A stretch of 64,000 nt of DNA from assembly GCA_040752895.1 (NCBI GenBank), contig JBFMHN010000001.1, forward strand, positions 598,848-662,847. The letters are read 5' to 3'. Source of the stretch: Pseudomonadota bacterium (GTDB taxonomy: Bacteria; Pseudomonadota; Alphaproteobacteria; GCA-2746255). This document shows, piece by piece, positions 25,823 through 33,868 of this stretch. The stretch's first letter is position 1. Each line of letters starts with the position of its first letter. A program made the position numbers and the translations under genes. The notes below the pieces were generated by a model. That model searched no databases. It had not been told where the DNA came from and saw only the letters and a list, made by a program, of their open reading frames with translations.

Positions 25823-26917
25823 TCAACAGGAGCCCGCATCCGTCCGCCATCGGGATTCAAGCGGTTCCATAAGGATCTGGTGGGGGTCACGCCGCGCGGC
25901 CTCGATCTCCTCTTCGGTGACGGCGTAGTGCAGGAAATTTCCCTCGTGGTCCTCAAGGCAGGTAAAAATTCGTCCACTCTCATGAAGGATTTTTTTTGGG
26001 TCGGCGTAGGTAAAACGCCCGATCATTGTGGCAAGCCGCTTGGGATTGTGGTGTTTGGCCAGGAACGGATCGAAAGAGCGCGGTGTCTGCGTTTGCGCGA
26101 TAACGGCGCCCAAGGGCTTGTTCCAGTAATATTGGACACGCAGCGCATCTTCATGCAGGACGGTGTGATCGTAGAAAATCCGCGCCGCCAGCTCGCCGAA
26201 CTGTATGGGATGCAGCTTCTCGCAAATCAGATGCTGGAACCTGTGGAGCCTGAATTGGCGATGGACCCCGCCGTCATAGGCGCAGATGAGGCCAAGATTG
26301 CCGGCCCTTAACGCCGCGCCCAGCGTGATCAGGTTGTCGGCGAAATCGAACGCCTCGAACCGTGTATCCCGTGTGTCTATCTCGACAACATAGAGCGAAT
26401 AAGGCGGGCCGTAGAAGAACTCCGGGATCGGCGGATCGGTGAGATAGCATGTGTACATATCTTTGCGCATCGCGTAGGCGCGCTCGATCATGCCGAGATA
26501 GGCTATGCCGGGCATAAAGACCTGCGGGACGATACTGTCTGGCACCGGGTCGTCGCGCGTCCGGTGATCCTGGTAAGCATGGCCTTTGCGGCATAGCAGC
26601 CAGAGAATCTTGCCAAGCCAGAGTGCAAGCAGTTCCGGATCAAGCTCCTGCACAGCGGAAAACGCGTCGCCCGAACACACGTGGCGCGCAATTTCGGACT
26701 CCAGACGGCCGAAGCGTTGATGATTGCATTTCTCGCAAACATCGATCCTAACGCTCTTGTAGGTCTTGCCGATGAAGTTCGGCAGGGTCAGCCGGGCCGT
26801 TTCCAGTTTGTGATGTTTTTGCAGCCAGCGGGGAAAGATATGTTCTTGTGTTTTGGCAACCCTGCCGAACTTCCGACCGCACAGCGGGCAGCAGGACGCA
26901 ATATCCCGCAGGGCCAA
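25823..26917 (-). CDS. HNH-endonuclease-like protein with zinc-ribbon, function unknown
   Basis: 364 residues. The N-terminus has CPLCGRKFG, then EHIFPRWLQ, then VCEKCNHQRFGRLE. This CxxC...EHxxP...CxxCN pattern is that of HNH-type nuclease modules, in which the EH pair and a later Asn or His form the active site. The remaining 270 residues have no recognised domain. The only starts are TTG (26917) or later, because an in-frame stop lies just upstream, and no ribosome-binding site is obvious. It lies between inverted IS6-like ends, with a 7-bp tandem repeat about 130 bases upstream. A defence or mobile-element role is possible but not shown. Confidence 0.6.
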   Translation of the reverse strand: MALRDIASCCPLCGRKFGRVAKTQEHIFPRWLQKHHKLETARLTLPNFIGKTYKSVRIDVCEKCNHQRFGRLESEIARHVCSGDAFSAVQELDPELLALWLGKILWLLCRKGHAYQDHRTRDDPVPDSIVPQVFMPGIAYLGMIERAYAMRKDMYTCYLTDPPIPEFFYGPPYSLYVVEIDTRDTRFEAFDFADNLITLGAALRAGNLGLICAYDGGVHRQFRLHRFQHLICEKLHPIQFGELAARIFYDHTVLHEDALRVQYYWNKPLGAVIAQTQTPRSFDPFLAKHHNPKRLATMIGRFTYADPKKILHESGRIFTCLEDHEGNFLHYAVTEEEIEAARRDPHQILMEPLESRWRTDAGSC

Positions 26918-27044
26918 AATCGCTTATCATCCGCAGCGACATGATCAGTCAGACACGTCGCCATTTGAGTGACAGGGGGCTGGCTTGGCCTTCATGGCCG
27001 TCACCTCCGAAAGTGCGGCGTTCAGCGCTCTTCCAGGTTGGCAT

Positions 27045-27106
27045 CCTCATGCCTCATGCCTCATGCCTCATGCCTCATGCCTCATGCCTCATGCCTCATG
27101 CCTCAT
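27045..27106. repeat. Heptanucleotide tandem repeat (GCCTCAT), nearly 9 copies
   Basis: Eight perfect GCCTCAT units (27051-27106) preceded by a partial CCTCAT. A unit length of 7 is not a multiple of 3, so copy-number change would shift any reading frame through it. It lies upstream of the HNH-like gene (which starts at 26917 and reads leftward). Confidence 0.95.
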
Positions 27107-27370
27107 CCTCGTCTTCGTCCTGATAAGTTTTGTCCAAAAAAATAGGGGCTATTCATACAGGGTATCTTAGAACGCCTAATAATTGCTCTAATCGCGGTGA
27201 TCGGGTTGCATTATGCCATATCTTCGCGGTCAGTTGGATGGGCCTGAAATTGGCATCCGGTTAGAATAGGACGGGGAGTTCATCAGAGAGGATTGAGCCA
27301 TCCCCTGACAAAAACGAACTGGAAAAGCAACAACTAGATTGGGAAACGCGGAGACGTGGTGCATTTGGCG
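27107..27370. other. Non-coding spacer left of the IS6-like element
   Basis: No gene recognised. The sequence is AT-richer than the core and may contain remnants of older insertions, but no specific element could be named. Confidence 0.4.
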
Positions 27371-27926
27371 GGCATTGTCAGAGTAAATGGCTTGAGGCGG
27401 AGTGTAGCATTCCATAGCCTCCGGGGATGCAAAATCCCTTCCGTTATTTCAACAGCTCGCCCGAGGTAATCCGCCTCGCGGTGATGATGTACATCCGTTA
27501 CCCGCTTTCGCTGCGGCAGGTAGAGGATCTTCTCCACGAACGCGGCATCGATATCTGCCACGAGACGGCGCGTTTCTGGTGGAACCGGTTTGTTCCGATG
27601 TTTGCCGCGGAGATCCGGGAGCGGCGGGTACAGCACCATTCGTATTCGAACTGGCGCTGGCTCAACAAGCGTGCCGAAAACTCACACCAGCCATTTCGAC
27701 GACGGGAAGGAGCGATGGCCAGATTCAGGGATATCAAGACCCTGCAAAAATTTGCCTCTGCCCATGCCTCGATCCACAATCATTTCAACCTCGACCGTCA
27801 CCTGAACCGCCGCGAAACCTTCAAAGAAAACCGTGCCGCCGCACTGGCCGAGTGGCGTCATCTTGCAGCGTGAAAACCTCGCCATCGTATACTTTGGAGA
27901 CTGGTTCGCATTAGACTGACAGCACC
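27371..27926 (+). mobile_element. Internally deleted IS6-like element (copy 3)
   Basis: Left end GGCATTGTCAGAGTAAATGG at 27371; right end is the reverse complement of GGTGCTGTCAGTCTAATGCG ending at 27926, so short imperfect inverted repeats bound a 556-bp unit. It holds a shortened transposase frame. The flanking 8-mers (ATTTGGCG and CCAAACGC) show no target duplication. It ends 11 bases from the tRNA-Ser terminator hairpin. Confidence 0.8.
27427..27873 (+). pseudogene. IS6-family transposase lacking its catalytic core, in frame
   Basis: 148 residues. The N-terminal 55 (FNSSPEVIRLAVMMYIRYPL, SLRQVEDLLHERGIDICHET) and the C-terminal 80 (RAENSHQPFRRREGAMARFR, HLNRRETFKENRAAALAEWR) match IS6/IS240 transposases (usually about 230 residues), while the central DDE domain is missing. 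The frame remains open, so a truncated protein could be made that keeps the N-terminal DNA-binding part. It cannot transpose by itself. Confidence 0.8.
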
Positions 27927-27937
27927 CCAAACGCGAA

Positions 27938-27960
27938 GCGGCCCCGAAAACGGGGGCCGC
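27938..27960 (-). terminator. Hairpin terminator of tRNA-Ser
   Basis: GCGGCCCC / GGGGCCGC stem with a short loop (GAAAACG), 6 bases beyond the tRNA 3' end on the minus strand. A T-rich tract follows weakly (TTCGCGTTT). Confidence 0.7.
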
Positions 27961-27966
27961 TGCGCT

Positions 27967-28059
27967 TGGCGGAGGGAGAGGGATTCGAACCCTCGATAGG
28001 GCTTTACGCCCTATAACGGTTTAGCAAACCGCCGCCTTCAGCCTCTCGGCCACCCCTCC
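27967..28059 (-). tRNA. tRNA-Ser (anticodon GCU)
   Basis: A 93-base gene with encoded CCA. The acceptor stem GGAGGGG pairs with TCCCTCC; the anticodon loop TTGCTAA sits in stem CGGTT/AACCG and reads AGC/AGU; a long variable arm (TTATAGGGCGTAAAGCCCTA) and T-loop GGTTCGAATCC confirm a class II serine tRNA. Accessory DNA ends close to its 3' side. Confidence 0.95.
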
Positions 28060-28325
28060 TCGCCTACCCGAAACGCCGAGCGCCGGCCCGTTCTAGCGAG
28101 CGGCCCGCGACCTTGTCAATGCAAGTGCCGCGGTTTTTTCCAAATCCACAAGCCTTTCCAGAGACTTCGTGCGCGCGCCCGGCCGGCGGTGGAGATTAGG
28201 ACGTAACCGCTTCCCCTGCCTAGGCTTTTCCGTTAACAATTTCCTAAGGGAGAGGGTGCGATCCTCTGCAGGAAACGAAAAACGATCGGCCGGCAAAGAA
28301 AAGCCGCCCGCACGGGGGATTAAAG

Positions 28326-28862
28326 ATGAAACTGGCAGGGGCGATCCCGATGGCGCTGGCGGTCTTTTGCGCCTGCGCCTTGCCCTTGCCGAAGGCCGCG
28401 GCCGAAGAACCCGGCGCGGAGGTCGCCAAGGCGGCATCCATCCGCTTGCTCCAGTCCGAGTTGATGGTGGCCGCACTCGCCTGCAAAGGTGACATCGGTC
28501 AGACGCTTGCCCAAAAATACAACGCGTTCGTACGCCACTTCTCGCCGGCGCTCATTCGCAGCGCCGACACGCTCCGCGCCCATTTCCGCAAGACCCACGG
28601 TGCCGCGCACGCTTTCCACTTCGACGCCTTCCTCACGACGCTCGCCAACCACGCCTCCCTCACCAGCATCCGCGAAACGGCCTATTGCCAATCCCGGGCA
28701 AGGCTGGCCGAGACGGCGCTTGGCCTTAAGGACGCCGAACTCGAAGGCTTCAGTTTCTCAACCTATACGACCGTGACCGCAAACCTGCTGGCGCGGGAAA
28801 CCGAGCCCGCCGCCTCGGCCACCCGGCTGGTTGTCCGTGAAGTGGCGGCCGAGGCCGACTAA
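28326..28862 (+). CDS. Secreted protein of unknown function
   Basis: 178 residues with a signal peptide (AGAIPMALAVFCACALPLPK, cleavage near AAA-EE). The mature part is helical with SELMVAALACKGDIGQ, YNAFVRHFSPALIRS, DAFLTTLANHASL and ETAYCQSRARLAE; two cysteines may pair. The pattern looks like a conserved alphaproteobacterial periplasmic protein but I cannot name the family. It is convergent with the OmpA-family gene. Confidence 0.75.
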   Translation: MKLAGAIPMALAVFCACALPLPKAAAEEPGAEVAKAASIRLLQSELMVAALACKGDIGQTLAQKYNAFVRHFSPALIRSADTLRAHFRKTHGAAHAFHFDAFLTTLANHASLTSIRETAYCQSRARLAETALGLKDAELEGFSFSTYTTVTANLLARETEPAASATRLVVREVAAEAD

Positions 28863-28889
28863 AACTCAACAGCGAATAATTTTTGGTCT

Positions 28890-29987
28890 TTAGGGAAGCG
28901 CGATCTCGACGCGGCGGTTCCTGGGTTCGCGCACGCCATCCGGTGTCGCGACGAGGGGGTCGTCTTCGCCCTTGCCAAGCGTCGCAATCACATCTGCGGA
29001 CAGGCCTTGGCCAACAAGGAAATCCTTGACGGCCAGGGCCCGGTGTTCGGAAAGCCTCTGGTTATAGGGCCGCGGTCCGGAACGGTCGGCATGGCCGACC
29101 AGCCGGAGAACAACAGTAAGCGCACCCCCTTTCGCGGCCGTTGCGGCTTCCGTCAAGATCGCAGCCGCGTCGGGGCGGATGTCCGACTTGTCCCAATCGA
29201 AGAAGACAAGGAAGGTTTTCTTTTCGGGCGCCGCCGGTGCGGGAGCGGGAACAGGCGCCGGAGCCGCTACCGGCATCACCGAAGGCGTAGCCGGCGCAGG
29301 CGCCGCCTTGGTGGGCGCGCCGAAATGCCAGGTGATCCCGAACAGGACCGAATGATCCTCGACGTCCGACTTGACGGTACCGCCGGCGACCAGCCCGAAT
29401 TCCGGCCGTTCCGTCGCGAAATAGCGGTAATCGAGGTTGACCGACCATTGCGGGGCAAAACGATGACGAATACCGGCCAGCGCCTGGTAGGCAAAAACGC
29501 TGTCGCTATCGTCAACCAAGGAGGCTCCCCCTTCCGTCACGTCGTCGAGGGAAACCCTAGCCACGCCGAGTCCGAAGCCGGCATAGAGATCAAAAGGCCG
29601 GTCCGGATAGGCTTCGAACGAATAGATGTCGTAAAGAAGGTTCGCCGTCGCGCTGCGAACCGAACGGTCGCCCGAAACCCCCGTCGATACCCCATTCAGT
29701 GCATCGAGACCGTTCCGGCGGTAGAGGAATTCCCCTTCGAGGCGAAGCTTCCCGAAAGCACGGCCCAGCGCCGCCCCCGCCACATAGCCGGTGGCGATAT
29801 CGCTTGTCCGGTTGAAGACCGTCCCCCCGGTGCCCCAGATATCCGGATCGTCCGCGAAATTGCCGCCGCCCTGGGCGCGGAGATACCAGCCGTCCTCCTC
29901 GGCCACGGCCGGAAGAACAAGGCCCGTCATCAAAGAAACGGCCAGAAAAGCGGAAAGGCTTACGGCTCGAAAAGCCGAAATTCGCAT
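28890..29987 (-). CDS. OmpA-family outer-membrane protein (beta-barrel plus peptidoglycan-binding domain)
   Basis: 365 residues: a signal peptide (SAFLAVSLMTGLVLPAVAEE), an N-terminal eight-strand-type barrel (about 30-225, starting GWYLRAQGGGNFADDPD), a Pro/Ala hinge (about 228-262) and a C-terminal OmpA domain (FLVFFDWDKSDIRPDA, VGHADRSGPRPYNQRLSEHR, REPRNRRVEIALP). It anchors outer membrane to peptidoglycan. The start at 29987 has GGAGA in place and gives a normal signal sequence; an upstream start at 30026 adds 13 residues. Confidence 0.9.
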   Translation of the reverse strand: MRISAFRAVSLSAFLAVSLMTGLVLPAVAEEDGWYLRAQGGGNFADDPDIWGTGGTVFNRTSDIATGYVAGAALGRAFGKLRLEGEFLYRRNGLDALNGVSTGVSGDRSVRSATANLLYDIYSFEAYPDRPFDLYAGFGLGVARVSLDDVTEGGASLVDDSDSVFAYQALAGIRHRFAPQWSVNLDYRYFATERPEFGLVAGGTVKSDVEDHSVLFGITWHFGAPTKAAPAPATPSVMPVAAPAPVPAPAPAAPEKKTFLVFFDWDKSDIRPDAAAILTEAATAAKGGALTVVLRLVGHADRSGPRPYNQRLSEHRALAVKDFLVGQGLSADVIATLGKGEDDPLVATPDGVREPRNRRVEIALP

Positions 29988-30026
29988 TTTTACTATCTCC
30001 AATACCTTGGGAATCTGCATGTGCAA

Positions 30027-30372
30027 TATCTCCGCACGCGCAATATCTAGGACTTCGCAAGAAGAATTACATGTCTTTTATCATAGAAGGAGACGCGCTC
30101 GCAATCGAGTCCCGGCGGACTTCTGTCTTGCCCCTCTTTCAGAAGCTCCAATCGCTGTCGAGATTTCGGCAAGGTTCGCCATAGCCCGCCTCCTAGCTGA
30201 CTGCTCCCTTGAACTGTGAAGATATGAGGCCGCCTACCGCCGTCGTAACTGCGTCGCCCCAAGGGCGACCCTTTGGCAACGATCACGTTTCGCCATTTTT
30301 TCAGCCATTGCGCGCTCCATAAGTGTGTAGGGGTTGGGCCCGATCCATCTGCAAAGAGATCGGGGCCGCCCT
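30027..30372. other. Intergenic region upstream of the OmpA-family gene
   Basis: Contains no confident gene. A 33-codon frame on the minus strand (30182-30081) has a good AGGAGG site before its ATG, but no family support. The region should hold the promoter of the OmpA-family gene. Confidence 0.4.
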
Positions 30373-30399
30373 AAAAGGAAAAGGCGCCCGGAGGCGCCT
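30373..30399 (-). terminator. Intrinsic terminator after the FkbM-type gene
   Basis: Read on the minus strand: AGGCGCC, loop TCCG, GGCGCCTT followed by TTCCTTTT. It lies just past the stop at 30406. Confidence 0.75.
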
Positions 30400-30405
30400 C
30401 GCATT

Positions 30406-31197
30406 CTAGATACCGAGAATTTGTCGCAATCTATCGAAGCGCCTGCGTCGCTGCGCCTGCGTGCGAGACACCCAAGCGTCACGATCCCGGAACTGGCCCC
30501 GCTTTTTCACAAATGCCATATCGACTTGCCCCAAAGCGCCGTCGAGCGGACGGAGAAGCCCGTCGAAGATGTCGTGTGGAACGAACCCCAGCTCCTTCAT
30601 TTTCAGAACGGCCTCGACCATGGTGATGCCGGTCTTCGAGAAATCGAACAGCGGCACTTCGAGAACTACGATTTCCGTTTGCTCAAGGGTCTTTACCGAA
30701 CCTTCTATAACCTCGAACTCCGCGCCTTGAACATCGATCTTCAGGACAAACGGCCCCTTCATTTGGTGTTGCTCGACCAGGGCGTCTACGGTGATGACTG
30801 AAACCGACCGCTCGCCGCCGTCTTCAGCAACGAGGGAGGCGCCGTGAAGGTTTGCGCCAAAGTGGATTTGCGCGCTACCCTTCCGCGATCCGGCGGCAGC
30901 GATCTCATAAATGCCGTTGTGCTGACGACAAATCCGCTTCAAAGCGGGCTCGAACTCCACCATCGGCTCGATCAAAAGAAACCGGCTGTCGGGAAACCCT
31001 TCGTAAAGGTCGAAGGTTCCATCCGCCACGCCAACATCGATCACCGTTCGAGGACGGAACCCCATCGCGCGAACCCGCGAGAAGTAGTCTGCCATCAAAA
31101 ATCTCGGGATCTTATTGGCCCGAATGCCAAAGAATCCGAGAGCCTTCTTCGCAAAATGCTTGTGACGCGGTCGCATGAAATGAACGTACAGGACCAA
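30406..31197 (-). CDS. FkbM-family SAM-dependent methyltransferase
   Basis: 263 residues with class I methyltransferase features: VIDVGVADGTFDLYEGFP (SAM-binding), FLLIEPMVEF, SVITVDALVEQH and FVLKIDVQGAEFEVIEGSV, the last being the FkbM hallmark. FkbM enzymes O-methylate sugars or polyketides, and in bacteria often act on surface polysaccharides. Its neighbour at 31564 is a second methyltransferase on the same strand, suggesting a small glycan-modification locus. The C-terminal tail (AQRRRRFDRLRQ) is basic. Substrate inferred only. Confidence 0.88.
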   Translation of the reverse strand: MVLYVHFMRPRHKHFAKKALGFFGIRANKIPRFLMADYFSRVRAMGFRPRTVIDVGVADGTFDLYEGFPDSRFLLIEPMVEFEPALKRICRQHNGIYEIAAAGSRKGSAQIHFGANLHGASLVAEDGGERSVSVITVDALVEQHQMKGPFVLKIDVQGAEFEVIEGSVKTLEQTEIVVLEVPLFDFSKTGITMVEAVLKMKELGFVPHDIFDGLLRPLDGALGQVDMAFVKKRGQFRDRDAWVSRTQAQRRRRFDRLRQILGI

Positions 31198-31250
31198 AAT
31201 TGGACCCGCAACGCGGCTTATAGACTGCTTTTCACCGTGACGAGCCAGCT

Positions 31251-31508
31251 CTATCCGTCGTGCTCGATTTCAACCCATTGATTTGTTGCAAAAGCCGCCA
31301 GCGAGCCGGTCCCCACCTTGAGGTTGAAAGCACCCCCTGCCGGACGGGCGATCCGGAATTTGGCCCCCTGAAACCCACCCGCCGAAGTCACGGCCCGATC
31401 GGCGGTCAGGGTGGTTCCGAAGAACGCCGTGGATGCGGAGATTCCCGCCGTCAACGTCGCGGCGGCATCGCTATAAGAGATAGTTCCGGGCTGGATGCCG
31501 AAGGGCAA
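31251..31508 (-). pseudogene. Fragment resembling the C-terminal repeat of phage tail or spike proteins
   Basis: 85 residues of beta-rich sequence with AATLTAGISASTAFFGTTLT, KFRIARPAGGAFNLKVGTG and LAAFATNQWVEIEHDG. This pattern (GGAFNLKVG ... W.E..YDG) is seen at the ends of tail-fibre-like proteins. There is no ribosome-binding site and the open frame continues upstream without a start. It sits between two methyltransferase genes and is probably a leftover piece of a larger gene. Confidence 0.4.
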
Positions 31509-31563
31509 CCATGTCCCCGGCGTGCCGCCCGTTTGATGGCCAAATTTTAGAAGTGCTGGCCCT

Positions 31564-32334
31564 TTACTTCGTCCGCTTGATTAAGATCCCCTGGCCCGTA
31601 AGATTGTGGATGAAAATACAATCTTTCTTTTGACGCCGATCATTGACCAGATGCGTGATTCCTGGACACGAAACAAACCCATAGTCATCGAAAACAACAA
31701 TGGCCTCGTGCAACAGCCGCGGCCATAACCAATCAAGAATCGCCTTGGCCGATTCGTAAACATCAATGTCTATGTGTGCAAAACGGAACTTATTGCCAGC
31801 TACAGCATGCCCGGTTTCGTCGGGAAAAACGCCCTGCATAATTTCTACGTGGGCATCAATTCCTTCGGCCAGATCGACGACGATTTGACGCGTAGCATCA
31901 CTATGCGCACCATCGCCATAGCCTCTGTCTACAGACGATGATTTGACGACTCCGGAAAAGGTATCGGCTAAATATACTACCGCAGAGGGGGCAAGGGTTG
32001 CGAACCGCTTGGCTAGGAGGCATCCGCTGCCGCCCCGCCAAACCCCCACCTCGATTACATCGCCCTCCGGTAACTTCGCCGCTTCGCCGGCAAGTGACCA
32101 CAATGCGTAGGCGCGGTATTCATCAAGAAGTGTGTGATCGGAAACCTTATTAAATACGGACCGAAAATCAGAATCCAAAAGCCATGGCGCATAACCGGCC
32201 GTCGGAACATTCAACGCATATGCCAGGTCATCAGGATAACGCGACGTAATTTGCGGCAGCCCGATAATCTTGTATCCAAGCCGCTCCGCCAGTGTCTTTA
32301 TCGTGCCTTTGCCGACTTTGACAAGATTTCGCAC
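31564..32334 (-). CDS. TylF/macrocin-O-methyltransferase-type SAM-dependent enzyme
   Basis: 256 residues: DEYRAYALWSLAGEAAKLPE, VIEVGVWRGGSGCLLAKRF (SAM-binding), VVYLADTFSGVV, FRFAHIDIDVYESAKAILDW and IVVFDDYGF are all typical of TylF-type O-methyltransferases. The catalytic metal-ligand aspartates fall in HIDIDVY and FDDYG. Probably modifies a sugar in a surface polysaccharide, with the FkbM-type enzyme downstream. No glycosyltransferases are in the window. Confidence 0.88.
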   Translation of the reverse strand: MRNLVKVGKGTIKTLAERLGYKIIGLPQITSRYPDDLAYALNVPTAGYAPWLLDSDFRSVFNKVSDHTLLDEYRAYALWSLAGEAAKLPEGDVIEVGVWRGGSGCLLAKRFATLAPSAVVYLADTFSGVVKSSSVDRGYGDGAHSDATRQIVVDLAEGIDAHVEIMQGVFPDETGHAVAGNKFRFAHIDIDVYESAKAILDWLWPRLLHEAIVVFDDYGFVSCPGITHLVNDRRQKKDCIFIHNLTGQGILIKRTK

Positions 32335-32416
32335 TACCAGCCACCCTCAGCTTGAAGGGCTTGCTACTATAAGCTTTCCAGGCTACCGGGCCATAAGATT
32401 CCGGCAAACAAGCCGG

Positions 32417-33868
32417 CTATTCGGAAAGCTTCTTCTTGAGAATCTCGTTCACGAGCTGCGGGTTCGCCTTGCCCTGGGTCGTATTCATTACCTGGCCGAC
32501 GAAATAGCCGAAAAGCTTTTCCTTGCCGCCTTTGTAGGCGGCCACTTTGTCGGGCTCGGAGGCAAGAACGTCAGCGATCGCGCTTTCGATGACGCTTACA
32601 TCCGTCACCTGGCGCAGGCCTTTCGCCGCGACGATATCGGCCGCGGGCTTCCCGCTTTCGACCATTTCGGCGAAGACGTCTTTGGCGATTCGCCCCGAGA
32701 TCGTCCCGTCCTCGATGAGCCCGACGAGGCCCCCCAGATTTTCCGCCGAAACCGGGCTCGCCGCGACGGTCGCGCCTTGCTTGTTGAGGGCCCCGAACAG
32801 CTCACCGATCACCCAGTTCGCGGCAAGCTTGGGGTCGCGCCCCTTCGCCGCGCGTTCGTAGTAATCGGCGCTTTCCTGGTCCGCCACCAGCACGCCGGCG
32901 TCGTAAGGCGACAGGCCGTAGGCTTCGATGAAACGCCGCTTCTTTTCGTCCGGCAGTTCCGGAAGCGTTTTCCGGATTTCCGCGACATAGGCCTCGGTCA
33001 GGCGAAGCGGCAAGAGGTCGGGATCGGGAAAATACCGATAGTCGTGGGCCTCCTCCTTCGACCGCATCGGCCGCGTCTCGCCCTTTGCAGCATCGAAAAG
33101 CCGCGTTTCCTGCACGATGTGGCCGCCCGCTTCGAGGATCGCGATCTGCCGGGCGGCTTCGTATTCGACCGCCTGCATGGCGAAGCGGACCGAGTTCACG
33201 TTCTTGATCTCGCAGCGCGTGCCCAGGGGCGCGCCCGGCCGTCGCATCGAAACGTTGACGTCGCACCGCATGGAGCCTTCCTCCATGTTGCCGTCGCAGG
33301 TGCCGAGATAGCGCAGGATCGAGCGCAATTTCCGAAGGTAGGCGCCGACTTCCTCCGAGCCGCGCAGGTCCGGCTCGGAGACAATTTCCATGAGGGCGAC
33401 GCCGGCGCGGTTCAGATCAACATAGGTCTGGTTCGGGTGCTGGTCGTGGAGGCTCTTGCCGGCGTCCTGTTCGAGGTGCAGCCGCGTGATGCCGACCGTG
33501 CGCGTGCTGCCGTCGGGAAAGTCGAGCAGGACGACCCCTCGCCCCACGATCGGGTGATTCCACTGTGAAATCTGATAGCCCGCCGGCAGGTCCGGGTAGA
33601 AATAATTCTTGCGGTCGAAGACGGAGAAAAGATTGATCTCGGCCTTCAGGCCAAGGCCTGTCCGGATCGCCTGGCGGACACACACCTCGTTGAGGACGGG
33701 AAGCATCCCTGGCATCGCCGCGTCAACGAAGGAAACCTGCGTGTTCGGCTCGGCGCCGAAGGCCGTCGCCGCGCCTGAGAAAAGCTTCGCCTGCGAGACG
33801 ATCTGGGCGTGCACTTCGCAGCCGATCACCATTTCCCACCCCTGGCCGCCGGTTGCCGCCTGCGTCAT
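32417..33868 (-). CDS. gatB: Asp-tRNA(Asn)/Glu-tRNA(Gln) amidotransferase subunit B
   Basis: GatB recognises misacylated Glu-tRNA(Gln) and Asp-tRNA(Asn) and transfers ammonia supplied by GatA. 483 residues: [56 protein letters not shown] and the C-terminal YqeY-like tail ([19 protein letters not shown]). The ATG at 33868 overlaps the gatA stop (ATGA). A longer open frame runs on to 34489 but lies within gatA and is not used. Confidence 0.97.
   Translation of the reverse strand: MTQAATGGQGWEMVIGCEVHAQIVSQAKLFSGAATAFGAEPNTQVSFVDAAMPGMLPVLNEVCVRQAIRTGLGLKAEINLFSVFDRKNYFYPDLPAGYQISQWNHPIVGRGVVLLDFPDGSTRTVGITRLHLEQDAGKSLHDQHPNQTYVDLNRAGVALMEIVSEPDLRGSEEVGAYLRKLRSILRYLGTCDGNMEEGSMRCDVNVSMRRPGAPLGTRCEIKNVNSVRFAMQAVEYEAARQIAILEAGGHIVQETRLFDAAKGETRPMRSKEEAHDYRYFPDPDLLPLRLTEAYVAEIRKTLPELPDEKKRRFIEAYGLSPYDAGVLVADQESADYYERAAKGRDPKLAANWVIGELFGALNKQGATVAASPVSAENLGGLVGLIEDGTISGRIAKDVFAEMVESGKPAADIVAAKGLRQVTDVSVIESAIADVLASEPDKVAAYKGGKEKLFGYFVGQVMNTTQGKANPQLVNEILKKKLSE

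Noticed and set aside
27045..27106. CRISPR array
   Set aside because: Units are 7 bases without spacers, so it is a simple tandem repeat.
28093..28476. A 127-codon minus-strand frame upstream of the secreted-protein gene
   Set aside because: Arg/Pro-rich composition typical of antisense frames and overlaps the start of a better-supported gene.
29007..30050. A 347-codon plus-strand frame opposite the OmpA-family gene
   Set aside because: Antisense shadow; arginine-rich low-complexity protein without a recognisable domain, while the minus strand encodes a clear OmpA protein.
30081..30182. A 33-codon minus-strand frame with a good AGGAGG site
   Set aside because: Too short, no family resemblance and no conserved features visible; kept only as a remark on the intergenic region.
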